A stretch of DNA of 64,000 nucleotides, taken from contig JBFNFA010000011.1 of NCBI GenBank assembly GCA_040797845.1, forward strand, positions 62,001 through 126,000, read 5' to 3'. The translations under genes were made by a program, and so were the position numbers. Below the pieces are notes generated by a model. It was not told the DNA's origin and made no database searches. It saw only the letters and a program-made list of their open reading frames with translations. The DNA is from Clostridium_AW sp040797845 (GTDB lineage: Bacteria; Bacillota; Clostridia; Clostridiales; Clostridiaceae). Positions 1-8,961 of the stretch are shown in pieces. The stretch's first letter is position 1, and the number at the start of each line of letters is the position of its first letter.

Positions 1-74
1 ATGGTGAATATGATCTTGTTGAATTTGTTGATAATTATGTAAGACGTTTAGTTAAAGTAGTCGATAGTAGATAG
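1..74 (+). CDS. 3' end of an unidentified gene (partial)
   Basis: Reading frame 3 is open from the window edge to a TAG at 72-74 and encodes a plausible charged C-terminus ending in VKVVDSR. A G+C-rich hairpin with a T-run follows 30 bp later, as expected at the end of a real forward gene. Only about 24 residues are visible, so no family can be assigned. Confidence 0.5.
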   Translation, partial: GEYDLVEFVDNYVRRLVKVVDSR

Positions 75-105
75 TGAATTATAGATGATAGATTATAATG
101 TATTT

Positions 106-125
106 AGGGGCTTAATGCCCCTTTT
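106..125 (+). terminator. Rho-independent terminator
   Basis: AGGGGC and GCCCCT form a six-pair stem around a TTAAT loop, followed by TTTT on the plus strand. It closes the partial forward gene that ends at 74 and separates it from the convergent MFS gene. Confidence 0.8.
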
Positions 126-183
126 AAGCTAATTTATATTTTTATACTTATACTTCACACACATTTATATTTACAGTAGCCTA

Positions 184-1470
184 TTAAAAATCATTTCTTC
201 TAGAAATTCTAAAAAGTATCAATGAGGCTGTCATCTGTATAACTCCTCCAAGTACTATTGTAGTAGAAGTTCCAAAATAATTGGATAATAAACCTGATAA
301 ATATGCTGAAACTGGTATAAGGGTCCATGTCATGAATTTACTCGTTGCCTGAACTCTTCCAAGAAGATGTTTTGGTGTTATGGATTGCCTTATAGTTGCC
401 ACACATGGATTAATTAGCGAAACCGCAAAAGTTCCTAATGCATTGCTCAATGTCAGAAGAAGGTAACTTTCCACACTTCCAAATATTATAATAGAGCTTC
501 CCCCTACTATGAATCCTATAATTATTACATTTATGTATGAGAGATATTTTAGTAGATAGTTAGTAAATATAGAACCTAACATAGCACCAATTCCACCTAT
601 TGAAAGTAAAATTCCTACCTGTTGAGCATCAAGACAAATCACACTTTGCAGGTAAAAAAACATTACTGTCAAAAATAATGTGGTTCCTATGGTAGAAAAA
701 ATTAAAGCGACGTTGGTGTGTAATAAAATAGGATTTTTAAATACAAATTGAAAGCCTACTTTTAAATCATTTTCTAATTCTTTTAAAAGTGATGTATTTT
801 CACATTCTTTTTCTGCACCTTTTATCTTTTCTTCTTCAGATATATTATCTGACATATTACCTGGTATATCAATGGATAGAGTTGTTATTAGAGTTCCTAA
901 AAAACTTATTCCATTAAGTAATAGAGCATATCCTGGATTATATAGAGTTATTATAGCTCCACCAATGGAAGGTCCTATTAAAATCCCCATGTTATAAATC
1001 CCTGAATCAAGAGAATTTACAAAGTGCAAGTCATTATTTTCTACCAGCAAAGGTATGGCAGAAAATTTAGCTGCGTTATAAATCTGTCCTAAAAATCCTA
1101 AAAATATAGTAGCTAAATATATGTGCCATATTTCTAACCCACCTGCTAAATACAAAAACCCCATTGAGCATACCGCTGTACTTTCTATTGCATCACATAT
1201 TAAAAGAAGTTTTTTCTTATTAAACCTGTCCACTAGGGCACCGGTTATTGGTTGAAATATATTTGGAATCTTTCCTATTGCCGTAACGGTAGCCATCTGA
1301 GCTACTGAACCTGTGATATTATATACTATCCAGGGTAATGCAATCATGTAAATTTGATCTCCTATAAAAGAAATCATTGTTCCCGTCATCAATTTATAAA
1401 TTGGCATCAACCTTTGAAATCGAGTTTTATTAATAGAGTTATTTGAGTAGGAATTATATCCTTCAATCAT
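184..1470 (-). CDS. MFS transporter (MFS_3/EntS-like exporter)
   Basis: A 428-aa integral membrane protein with about 12 hydrophobic segments and a central charged loop near residue 210-235, the standard Major Facilitator layout. The loop-2/3 region has the MFS signature (GALVDRFNKKKLL, about 95-107), as in the EntS/MFS_3 group of drug or siderophore exporters. The ATG is preceded by GGAGG. It lies 21 bp downstream of an ArsR-type regulator on the same strand, so the pair probably forms one operon in which the regulator senses the exported compound. The substrate cannot be inferred. Confidence 0.85.
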   Translation of the reverse strand: MIEGYNSYSNNSINKTRFQRLMPIYKLMTGTMISFIGDQIYMIALPWIVYNITGSVAQMATVTAIGKIPNIFQPITGALVDRFNKKKLLLICDAIESTAVCSMGFLYLAGGLEIWHIYLATIFLGFLGQIYNAAKFSAIPLLVENNDLHFVNSLDSGIYNMGILIGPSIGGAIITLYNPGYALLLNGISFLGTLITTLSIDIPGNMSDNISEEEKIKGAEKECENTSLLKELENDLKVGFQFVFKNPILLHTNVALIFSTIGTTLFLTVMFFYLQSVICLDAQQVGILLSIGGIGAMLGSIFTNYLLKYLSYINVIIIGFIVGGSSIIIFGSVESYLLLTLSNALGTFAVSLINPCVATIRQSITPKHLLGRVQATSKFMTWTLIPVSAYLSGLLSNYFGTSTTIVLGGVIQMTASLILFRISRRNDF

Positions 1471-1491
1471 AAAAAACCTCCAATTTATAAT

Positions 1492-2538
1492 TTATCTCTC
1501 TAAATAGCTTTTGAGCTCAGACTCCATTAAAAACAAAAATTCTATATTCAATTGGTACTTAGATTCCACGGTTTTTACAAGTCGTACTGATCTTAACATG
1601 GCTAAATGATGGTGAACGGTAGATTTTGCAAGGCTTAATTTTTCCGTTAATTCCTGAAGTGTTCTATCCTCTTCATAAAGAAGTTTTATAATTCTAAGTC
1701 TCATTTCATCTCCCAAAGCCTTATATCCTTGAATTAAATTAAAATCTGGGGCATAAGCATCCTTACTATTCTCTATACTTTCATCACTTACAGGATAATA
1801 AAATATTTTTGTATCCGTGTTATCGGCTTCAACAGTCCATGGTCTGTAAGAATATTGAGGTATAAGTAAAACATTTGTTATTGTTGGCTCTGGTAAATAT
1901 ACTCTACCCCCTGTAGCCCACTCAACAAATTTTTCAGGAGATAGGTTTTCCTTCATTAAGTTTTTGCTTTCAATATCCCTCTTAAGTATTGATAAAATAT
2001 ATTCTTCATCTGGTTTAATTACAGCTTCATACCATCCTTTCATTAAAATTTCAAGATGGTTTTTAAGGGTAGCAGCGGGTACATTGCATATAAATTCTAT
2101 ATAACTGGGAAAAAATTTATTGTTTGAACAACTTTTCATTAATTCTTCCATAGCTTCTTTATTTCCAATGGAAGCATTTTTTCTATCCTCTTCATTTTTG
2201 ATACCTAGAAATGGAAGTGAATGAAATCTTAAATCCCCCTCTTCTAAATTTCTTATATATTTTAAAAAGCTATTTAAGTCTGTAAAATCTTCTACATTGA
2301 GCAGCTGAAGCAATGTCTTCCATGTATTGTGCTTTTTACTATACATCAGTTCTTTTTCTACTTCAGAAGGCAATTTTTCTATTATATCTTTCCAATACTT
2401 CCCTGACTTTTCAAGGGTATGATGTAGTTCGTCATAAGTAGATGCCGCTATGCCCAATGCGCATTCCCATAAAGAAGAGTATTTCATGTGAATTTCATAA
2501 GTTGTTTTTGTACTTGAACTAAGATTAAGGAGTTTCAT
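1492..2538 (-). CDS. ArsR-family transcriptional regulator with long N-terminal domain
   Basis: About 348 aa. The C-terminal 80 residues form a winged helix (YKALGDEMRLRIIKLL, then LTEKLSLAKSTVHHHLAMLRSV) typical of ArsR/HTH_20 proteins. The N-terminal 250 residues resemble the DUF5937-type domain seen in some Firmicute ArsR proteins. No clustered metal-binding cysteines are present, so a metal sensor is unlikely. I chose the ATG at 2538 over the GTG nine bases upstream because AGGG is spaced correctly from it. It is co-directional with the MFS gene, with a consensus promoter and a palindrome just upstream, which suggests autoregulation. Confidence 0.85.
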   Translation of the reverse strand: MKLLNLSSSTKTTYEIHMKYSSLWECALGIAASTYDELHHTLEKSGKYWKDIIEKLPSEVEKELMYSKKHNTWKTLLQLLNVEDFTDLNSFLKYIRNLEEGDLRFHSLPFLGIKNEEDRKNASIGNKEAMEELMKSCSNNKFFPSYIEFICNVPAATLKNHLEILMKGWYEAVIKPDEEYILSILKRDIESKNLMKENLSPEKFVEWATGGRVYLPEPTITNVLLIPQYSYRPWTVEADNTDTKIFYYPVSDESIENSKDAYAPDFNLIQGYKALGDEMRLRIIKLLYEEDRTLQELTEKLSLAKSTVHHHLAMLRSVRLVKTVESKYQLNIEFLFLMESELKSYLER

Positions 2539-2591
2539 AATATCCACCCTTTCAAAATTATATTGATATTACCAATTTTTATCTTGAATTC

Positions 2592-2620
2592 ATTCTATCA
2601 TATTCGAATTGTATATTCAA
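2592..2620 (-). promoter_or_regulatory. Sigma-A promoter of the ArsR-MFS operon
   Basis: On the minus strand TTGAAT and TAGAAT are separated by exactly 17 bp. The -10 box is about 55 bp upstream of the regulator start codon. Confidence 0.65.
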
Positions 2621-2629
2621 TATATATCG
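2605..2629. promoter_or_regulatory. Imperfect palindrome, candidate ArsR operator
   Basis: A 25-bp A+T-rich imperfect inverted repeat, centred on ATTG-N6-CAAT and bounded by CG at each end, overlaps the -35 box of the promoter upstream. ArsR-type repressors usually bind such dyads across their own promoter, so autorepression is likely. The assignment rests on position and symmetry only. Confidence 0.4.
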
Positions 2630-2693
2630 AACGAAATTATTTTCTTATATTTCGAAAGGATATTAAGGTCTATTTCTATGTATTAAAACAAGC

Positions 2694-2742
2694 AAAAACT
2701 TCTGTCATGTTCATTTTTTACAAAGAACACCAGAAGTTTTTT
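2694..2742 (-). terminator. Terminator of the CoA-transferase operon
   Basis: AAAACTTCTG and CAGAAGTTTT arms, extended by GTTC/GAAC, form a long stem just downstream of the CoA-transferase stop codon. A T-run follows on the minus strand. Confidence 0.75.
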
Positions 2743-2752
2743 ACTCACATCT

Positions 2753-4048
2753 TTACCATATAGCATATTTTTCTGCTTGGCTCTTTAAATCTTCCCTAAA
2801 ATTAGGATGGGCTATAGCTATAAGCTGCTTAGCTCTATCCTTTATACTTCTTCCCCTTAGACTAGCTACCCCATATTCAGTAACTACATAATCCACATCA
2901 TTTCTAGAAAAAGATACTGGGGCTCCTTGACTTAAGAAATGAACTATGGTTGAAATGGTGTCATTTTTAGCCGTGGAGTATAAAGCTATTATTGACTTTC
3001 CTCCCTCAGAGTTTTTAGCCCCAACTCCAGTGTCACTTTGTCCACCAGTTCCGCTATATTGTCTAATGCCTAGAGCTTCTGAACAGCATTGACCTGTTAA
3101 GTCCAATTGAAGAGCAGTATTTATAGATACCATTTTATAGTTCTGTCCTATTATATAGGGATCATTTACATACTCACCACGTCTAAGCTCTACTCCAAGA
3201 TTTCCATCTATAAAATCATAAAGCTTTCTACTTCCTAGGGCAAATGTTCCTATCATTTTATTTTTATGAAGAGTTTTTCTTCTATTTGTAATTATCCCTT
3301 TTTTATATAGTTCATACATTCCTTCCGTTATCATCTCTGTATGAACCCCTAAATCTTTTTTATTTTCAAGAGCTTTAGCAACTGCATTTGGTATGCCACC
3401 TATGCCAAGTTGTATTGTTGATCCATCTTCCACAAGCTCTCCAATAAGATTGCCAATAATAATATCCTTCTGGCTAGGAACAACTAGCGGAAGTTCTGGC
3501 ACCTTTCCATTATACTCATATAAAAAATCCACTTCACTTATATGAACCATTGTATCTCCATAAACCATTGGAAGATTTTCATTAATTTCTAATATCACTA
3601 AATCTGCCTTCTCCACATAATTTCTTTCATAAGTAACGGATAATGATAATGAAAAATATCCATGTTTGTCCATGGGTGTTGCACTACCTACAAAAATATT
3701 TGGTTTTTTATAATATAGTCTATCCTTAGCAGCTCTATGAAGATGATTTGGAACAAAGCTAGTTGTGCCATTATTATGAGCCATTCTCGTCAATGGACTA
3801 TAAAACCAAGTTTCATTGATAAAATGACCTTTCATAGATGAGTCTGAAGTAAACTCATAATTATTCATGTTAAGACAAGTTACTACAGAAACCTCTTCTA
3901 CTCTTTCCCTGATTTTATGAAGATTAGATAAAAATCCTACCGGTTCAGCTGCTGCTAAAGACACAACAACCTCATCTCTTGATTTTACCTTACCCAAAGC
4001 TTCTTCCATAGTAATATGTTTTTTTGAATACTCCTCTTTATAATTCAT
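2753..4048 (-). CDS. Acetyl-CoA hydrolase/4-hydroxybutyrate CoA-transferase family protein
   Basis: 431 aa, the usual length of the Cat1/4-hydroxybutyrate CoA-transferase family. It has the family motif GSATPMDKHGYFSLS (about 122-136), the active-site glutamate context HTEMITEGMYEL (about 238-249) and the conserved C-terminal block YVVTEYGVASLRGRS followed by IAHPNFR. These enzymes move CoA between acetyl-CoA and short carboxylic acids through a glutamyl-CoA intermediate in the cytoplasm. It lies 12 bp after the KAS III-like gene, so the two are almost certainly co-transcribed. It probably activates or releases the acid handled by that enzyme. The exact acid is unknown. Confidence 0.9.
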   Translation of the reverse strand: MNYKEEYSKKHITMEEALGKVKSRDEVVVSLAAAEPVGFLSNLHKIRERVEEVSVVTCLNMNNYEFTSDSSMKGHFINETWFYSPLTRMAHNNGTTSFVPNHLHRAAKDRLYYKKPNIFVGSATPMDKHGYFSLSLSVTYERNYVEKADLVILEINENLPMVYGDTMVHISEVDFLYEYNGKVPELPLVVPSQKDIIIGNLIGELVEDGSTIQLGIGGIPNAVAKALENKKDLGVHTEMITEGMYELYKKGIITNRRKTLHKNKMIGTFALGSRKLYDFIDGNLGVELRRGEYVNDPYIIGQNYKMVSINTALQLDLTGQCCSEALGIRQYSGTGGQSDTGVGAKNSEGGKSIIALYSTAKNDTISTIVHFLSQGAPVSFSRNDVDYVVTEYGVASLRGRSIKDRAKQLIAIAHPNFREDLKSQAEKYAIW

Positions 4049-4060
4049 AATTCATCCACC

Positions 4061-5086
4061 TTATTGAACCTTTCCCCATTTAATTACGTTAGCTGCCCAA
4101 GCATACCCAATACCTGCGCCCACCGTTACTACCACATCGCCATCTTTAATTTTGCCTTCTTCTAAAGCTAATTTCATGGATAAAATTTGGTCTATTTGAC
4201 CTATATGTCCGTAATCTTTTAAGTAGATAGATTTACTCTCACTTATTCCAAGTTCTGATAAAATATATTTATGAGCAGAATATTTAAAGTGGATCATTGC
4301 TATATAGTCAATATCCTCTTGCTGGTAACCACTATTTTCTAAAGCTTCTCTTATAACTTTTAAGAAATTTGGTGTAGATTTTTCATTTAATCTACTCTTC
4401 ATTCCTTCCACATCCATAACATCCAAAGACTTATATGCCTTGTCTAAATTTTCATTAGTTATAAGATTCTCCGTACCTCCATAAATAACCGCCACATCTC
4501 TTGCAAAGGAACCATCAGTTATAATTGAAGTTTCTAAAAGAGCGTTTTTTCCATAATTCTTCTTTAATATAACCGCTCCCCCTCCTGCTGCTAAATTGTA
4601 CATAAAACTAACTCTATTATTTTTATAATCTATGAAGTCCCCATTTCTGTATCCTCCGCAAATTAACACTGTATTTATTTTGCTATCTGCTATCATCATA
4701 TCCTTTGCTACCTTCATTGCGGTTATAGCAGTGCAACATCTTTGAGCAATATCAAAGCCAATGGCATTATAAGCACCAATTTTCTCTTGAATATACATAG
4801 CAGATGTGGTTAGTGGGTACTCCTTCCATTCCTCTCCAATGCAAATAATTAAATCTATGTCTAAAGGATCTACTCCATTATTTTTCAAACAATCCATTGC
4901 AGCATAATATCCCATTTCTTCAGTACCATCTCTCTCACCTGGAATAGTTTTCTGCTCAAACCCTAGCTTACAAACAACTGCCTCCTCACTCCATACTCCA
5001 CCAGTTAGCTCACTAATCTCTGCTGCTGTCAACTTGTTTTCTGGTAAATATAGCCCAAAACCAACTACTCCTATATGATCTTTCAT
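4061..5086 (-). CDS. KAS III-like (thiolase superfamily) acyltransferase
   Basis: About 341 aa from the ATG at 5086, chosen because GGGAGGG lies just upstream; an in-frame ATG at 5155 has no such site. The fold is that of FabH-type ketoacyl synthases: nucleophile region DIAQRCC (Cys117/118) and a histidine block MIHFKYSAHK (His266). The canonical FabH asparagine motif is replaced by YGHIGQIDQ (292-300), so the Cys-His-Asn triad is altered. Such variants often act as acyltransferases or acyl-cleaving enzymes rather than fatty-acid initiators. Together with the CoA-transferase just downstream and the Liv-type importer nearby, this suggests catabolism of a keto acid. It is unlikely to be the housekeeping fabH. 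Confidence 0.75.
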   Translation of the reverse strand: MKDHIGVVGFGLYLPENKLTAAEISELTGGVWSEEAVVCKLGFEQKTIPGERDGTEEMGYYAAMDCLKNNGVDPLDIDLIICIGEEWKEYPLTTSAMYIQEKIGAYNAIGFDIAQRCCTAITAMKVAKDMMIADSKINTVLICGGYRNGDFIDYKNNRVSFMYNLAAGGGAVILKKNYGKNALLETSIITDGSFARDVAVIYGGTENLITNENLDKAYKSLDVMDVEGMKSRLNEKSTPNFLKVIREALENSGYQQEDIDYIAMIHFKYSAHKYILSELGISESKSIYLKDYGHIGQIDQILSMKLALEEGKIKDGDVVVTVGAGIGYAWAANVIKWGKVQ

Positions 5087-5161
5087 TAAAGTTCCCTCCC
5101 TGCTTATTTCCTTATTATTTAAATAAGCAAAACTCATGCCATTTGATTTTTTCAATAAAAA

Positions 5162-5206
5162 ATGCTAATAAACTTCTCTCTTCCCGTGAGAAATTTATTA
5201 GCATCA
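5162..5206 (-). terminator. Hairpin between activator and KAS III-like gene
   Basis: TGCTAATAAA and TTTATTAGCA arms, extended by CTTCTC/GAGAA, form a strong stem 50-95 bp downstream of the sigma-54 activator stop codon. It probably ends that transcript, with the KAS III-like gene starting from its own promoter. I could not find a sigma-54 consensus there. Confidence 0.6.
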
Positions 5207-5256
5207 ATATTTATATTAAAAATTCTTGTCCCAATTTATAACAACGTCTTCTTTTG

Positions 5257-6648
5257 TTACAGCTTTAGTTCCAAGCCATATTCATCAATTTTTCTATAAA
5301 GGGATTGTCTTGGTATTTGAAGTTTTTTAGAGGCTTCCGTTTTATTGTAGTTGCACTCTTTAAGAATATTAATGATAATCTCCTTTTCAATAGCAGAAAG
5401 CATTTGGCTTAATCCTCCACTGTTAGAAACAGTTCTTTCCTTTAACCCATCCTTTACTATATAAGCTGGCAAATCACTTATTCCGATATTCACATCATCC
5501 GCATTTACAGACACCTTTTCCACTACGTTTCTAATCTCACGAATGTTTCCTTTCCAATTATAATTGACCAGTATCTCCATTACATTAGGTGATACATGTC
5601 TAAACATACCTGTTTCCTTATAAAAGTTATCCAAAAATCTCTTTATAAGTATTGGTATATCGGATTTCCTCTCCCTTATTGGAGGTATCTCCAATGTTAA
5701 TACATTTAATCTATAATACAAGTCTTCTCTAAACTTCCCCGCTATTAGCATTTTCTCTAAGTTTTTACAAGTTGCACTAATAACCCTTACATCTATAGGT
5801 TGAGGTGCTTTAGCTCCAATTGGCACAACCTCTTTTTCCTGCAATACTCTAAGAAGTTTTGCTTGCATGTGTAAAGGCATCTCTGCAATTTCATCTAAAA
5901 ATATAGTCCCTCCATTAGCTAGATGAAATTTTCCAAGGTTCCCCCCTCTTTTAGCTCCAGTAAATGCTCCATCTTCATATCCGAAAAGTTCTGCTTCTAT
6001 TAAATTTTCTGGAATGGCAGAGCAATTTATTGATACAAAAGGCATATTTGCCCTTTTACTTTCATTATGTATGGAATGAGCAAAGAGCTCTTTACCAACT
6101 CCGCTTTCTCCTAAAATTAATACGCTAGAATTTACTGCAGCAAACTTTCTAACTTTATTTTTGCTATCTTCAATTTCCTTAGATATCCCTATTATATGAT
6201 TTAAGTTGTATTTTGCAGAATTTAATCTGGCCATTTCATTTTTATATAATTTTAATTCCTTATCTACCATTTTAAATTTGTTTAGAACCTCTTGCATCTT
6301 GTCCACATTATCAAAAACCAACATGCCCATTCCACCTATAACTTCTCCTTTGTCATCATATATAGGCATTCTGTGGACAATAGCTTCTTTTCCGTTATTA
6401 AAACTATGCTTAATATTTATCTCTGCTTGTTTTCTTTTTAATGTATCTAAAAAACCTGACCCAGGATTAACATCAGTAACTAATTTTCCTATCATATCTT
6501 CAATAGGAGGTCCTAAAAATGTGCTAAAAGCACTATTTATATAGATAATTTTACCCTGCTTATCCAAAATATCCACACCAATAGGAAGGCTGTCAAAGAC
6601 ATTTTGGCAAAACCTCATAAAATCCTTATCTTCTCCTACGCATTTCAC
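5257..6648 (-). CDS. Sigma-54-dependent transcriptional activator (PAS-AAA+-Fis)
   Basis: About 463 aa. Residues 10-115 form a PAS sensor domain. The central AAA+ domain (about 145-380) has Walker A GESGVGKE, the sigma-54-contacting GAFTGA loop and Walker B GGTIFLDEI. A Fis-type helix-turn-helix (NKTEASKKLQIPRQSLYRKI) ends the protein. It uses ATP to remodel sigma-54 RNA polymerase at -24/-12 promoters. I placed the start at the GTG at 6648, six residues after an upstream in-frame GTG, because GGGGGTG lies upstream of it. It sits between the CoA-transferase pair and the Liv gene unit, whose leader contains a -24/-12 promoter, so it is the likely local activator. The PAS ligand is unknown. Confidence 0.9.
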   Translation of the reverse strand: MKCVGEDKDFMRFCQNVFDSLPIGVDILDKQGKIIYINSAFSTFLGPPIEDMIGKLVTDVNPGSGFLDTLKRKQAEINIKHSFNNGKEAIVHRMPIYDDKGEVIGGMGMLVFDNVDKMQEVLNKFKMVDKELKLYKNEMARLNSAKYNLNHIIGISKEIEDSKNKVRKFAAVNSSVLILGESGVGKELFAHSIHNESKRANMPFVSINCSAIPENLIEAELFGYEDGAFTGAKRGGNLGKFHLANGGTIFLDEIAEMPLHMQAKLLRVLQEKEVVPIGAKAPQPIDVRVISATCKNLEKMLIAGKFREDLYYRLNVLTLEIPPIRERKSDIPILIKRFLDNFYKETGMFRHVSPNVMEILVNYNWKGNIREIRNVVEKVSVNADDVNIGISDLPAYIVKDGLKERTVSNSGGLSQMLSAIEKEIIINILKECNYNKTEASKKLQIPRQSLYRKIDEYGLELKL

Positions 6649-6761
6649 TAAAACACCCCCTATCACAATATAATGGAAATATTACTAATATTATACACTA
6701 CAATAAATATTGTGTAAATATACTGAAAATTAAGATAAATTATTGTAGTTCATATAAATAT

Positions 6762-6793
6762 ACCCAAAGGATAAAATTCTCCCTTGGGTATAA
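6762..6793 (-). terminator. Terminator of the Liv/hydrolase operon
   Basis: TACCCAA and TTGGGTA arms with a weaker inner AGG/CCT extension lie directly downstream of the hydrolase stop codon. This marks the end of the six-gene transport operon. Confidence 0.6.
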
Positions 6794-6796
6794 AAA

Positions 6797-7612
6797 TTAA
6801 GTTATACTTATCTTACTATTATAAGTTTGGAGGAAACCTATTAAAATAGTGCAAAATTCTGAGGGCTTTTCATACATAGATCCATGCCCCGAATCTTTTA
6901 TAACTACCATATTGGAGGTTTTTATTCTTTTATAAATTTCTTCTTGATAGGGTAATGGAGTTATAATATCTAGGTCTCCTCCTATTATAAGGGTGGGTAT
7001 ATCTATTTTTTTGATTTCCTCTCTTAAGTCTAAATCTGAAGCACTTTTAATAGCTCTTCTAAATCCATCATACCATTCCTTAGTAAAAGCTGTTTCAAAT
7101 AATTTTTCCCTCTCCTTTAGCCATTCACTATTCTCTTCATAAAATTTATGGGAATATATAAAAGGCATTGTAGCTGAAAAAAACACTTTATTATCATAGG
7201 TTGATGCAGCATAATCCCAGAGTCTTTCTATGTCTTTCATCAAATGATTAGTGTAACAAGTGGTATTCGCTAGCATTAAACTCTTCAATTTTTCTTTATA
7301 CTTTAGAGAAAATCTCATTGCCACCTCTCCACCATAGGATATTCCAAATAAATTAACCTTTCCTAAATTAAGCTCTTCAATAAATTTATTTAGAATTTCT
7401 ACATGAAGATCCTGAGTGTATTCTTCTTTCCCTTTAGAAGAATTCCCTTGATCTACAAGGTCTATAAGAATAAGTCTGTAATCTTTAAAGTTATCTAAAA
7501 AGAGTCTCCAGCTAAGTGCACTCATCATAATTCCATTTAAGAATATAACCGTTTCCCCTTGTCCATAGCTTTCATAATAAATATCATAATCGTCTATATT
7601 CACATAACTCAT
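6797..7612 (-). CDS. Alpha/beta hydrolase
   Basis: 271 aa, a typical single-domain alpha/beta hydrolase. The nucleophile elbow is GISYGGE (about 98-104), the acid is in GGDLDIITP and the histidine is in DSGHGSM near the C-terminus. The nearest well-known folds are enol-lactonases and meta-cleavage hydrolases, which cut C-C or ester bonds, but family sequence does not set the substrate. It starts 25 bp after the solute-binding lipoprotein gene stop, within the transport operon, and probably acts on the imported compound or a product of it. Translation starts at an ATG preceded by AAGGATG. Confidence 0.85.
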   Translation of the reverse strand: MSYVNIDDYDIYYESYGQGETVIFLNGIMMSALSWRLFLDNFKDYRLILIDLVDQGNSSKGKEEYTQDLHVEILNKFIEELNLGKVNLFGISYGGEVAMRFSLKYKEKLKSLMLANTTCYTNHLMKDIERLWDYAASTYDNKVFFSATMPFIYSHKFYEENSEWLKEREKLFETAFTKEWYDGFRRAIKSASDLDLREEIKKIDIPTLIIGGDLDIITPLPYQEEIYKRIKTSNMVVIKDSGHGSMYEKPSEFCTILIGFLQTYNSKISIT

Positions 7613-7637
7613 AGCTTTATCATCCTTTTATGTTTAA

Positions 7638-8855
7638 CTATTTCCCTAATATTTGTTCCATACTTCTAAATCCAATGTATGGGTTCCATCCTGTTGGATT
7701 CTTTTCATTCATCTTCACTAAAGCCATTTCTTGTGTTCCAAGTCTTTTTCCATTTGAGAAGTCTATGGATCCACCAAATGGATTTTCAATTGGTGAAGAT
7801 TCAAGAGCATCCATATAAGATTCCCAAGTTAATTCCTTATCACTAACACGTCTTAAGCCTTCTGTAAAGAAGTGTGCTGCTATCCATCCTGTCATTGCAT
7901 AAGCATTATTACTGAAGTCTTCACTTGAAGCTTCCTTTACCCATTTTCTATATTCATCCATAGCAGGTTTTGTGGCATCCACCCAAGCATGAGCATAGAT
8001 ATCAAATTTATCATTAACTGTTGAAGTTACTGCCTCTGTCATAGTTTTGTCGGCATTTACATATGTTGTTAAAGCTGGCTTAGTGTTGCCTTGCTTTGCA
8101 AGTTCTTTAGCTATCTGTGGGAATGTGCCTTGTATTCCAGCTATAATTACTATATCTACATTTTCATTTTTAATTTTTGATACCGCTGCTGACACGTCTT
8201 CTGAACCTGGAGCTACTTGCTCATCAACTACAGTTAATCCACCAAGGGTATTAGCCTCCTGTTGAATACCTTTTAATAAGTCTTTACCAGCATCATCATT
8301 TGTATAAATAACTCCTATTTTACTTGCTTTAAATTCTCCCTTTGCCCAAGTTGCCATTATACGTCCTTCCATTGGGTAAACTGGTTGTACTGGATATATA
8401 CATCTTTCATTTCCTTCAGCCTTTTCATTGTAAAGAATACCTGTCCCTGTAGCGAAGTAAACTGCTGGAATTCCTTTTTCTTTTATATCATTTAAGGTAG
8501 CTCCAACAATTGGAGTTCCAAAGTGACCAACTAAAGCAAATACTTTTTCGTCATTTACTAGTCTCTCAAGAGCTGCTTTACCTTTTTCAGGATTAAACTC
8601 GTCATCTTGATGTACATATTCAATTTTTCTTCCATTTATTCCTCCACCCTCATTCACCATTTTTAAGTAAGCCTCTATACCTACTTTAAATGGCACTCCT
8701 ACTGGTGCAAGAGCTCCTGAAGTAGCTGCACTGTTACCTATTTTTATGGTAGTATCTGTTACCCCTTGTGCCTTCTCAATTTCTTTCCCACAGCCTGTTA
8801 AAGCTACGGTTGCAACCATTAATGTGGCTAATAATAATGAAATTTTCTTTCTCAT
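7638..8855 (-). CDS. ABC transporter substrate-binding lipoprotein (Liv-type)
   Basis: 405 aa. A signal peptide with lipobox (ALTGCGK) makes Cys22 the likely lipidated residue. The mature part is a type I periplasmic-binding fold: TTIKIGNSAATSGALAPVG opens the domain, and EYVHQDDEFNPEKGKAALERL and ALVGHFGTP follow as in LivJ/amide-binding proteins. It would be anchored on the outer face of the membrane and deliver ligand to the LivHM permease encoded just upstream. Liv-type proteins bind branched amino acids, amides, urea or aromatic acids. The catabolic neighbours argue against a housekeeping leucine transporter. Confidence 0.9.
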   Translation of the reverse strand: MRKKISLLLATLMVATVALTGCGKEIEKAQGVTDTTIKIGNSAATSGALAPVGVPFKVGIEAYLKMVNEGGGINGRKIEYVHQDDEFNPEKGKAALERLVNDEKVFALVGHFGTPIVGATLNDIKEKGIPAVYFATGTGILYNEKAEGNERCIYPVQPVYPMEGRIMATWAKGEFKASKIGVIYTNDDAGKDLLKGIQQEANTLGGLTVVDEQVAPGSEDVSAAVSKIKNENVDIVIIAGIQGTFPQIAKELAKQGNTKPALTTYVNADKTMTEAVTSTVNDKFDIYAHAWVDATKPAMDEYRKWVKEASSEDFSNNAYAMTGWIAAHFFTEGLRRVSDKELTWESYMDALESSPIENPFGGSIDFSNGKRLGTQEMALVKMNEKNPTGWNPYIGFRSMEQILGK

Positions 8856-8961
8856 CTTTAATCCCCCTAATTAATAATTTTAAATTGATGATTAATGTAT
8901 AGTGATTAATATATTAAGAGATTTCTCCCTTTAGATGCTTTAGTTTCTTTTACAAGAGGTT

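Noticed and set aside
2563..2763. 66-codon plus-strand ORF between regulator and CoA-transferase genes
   Set aside because: It covers a promoter, a palindrome and a terminator and has no ribosome site.
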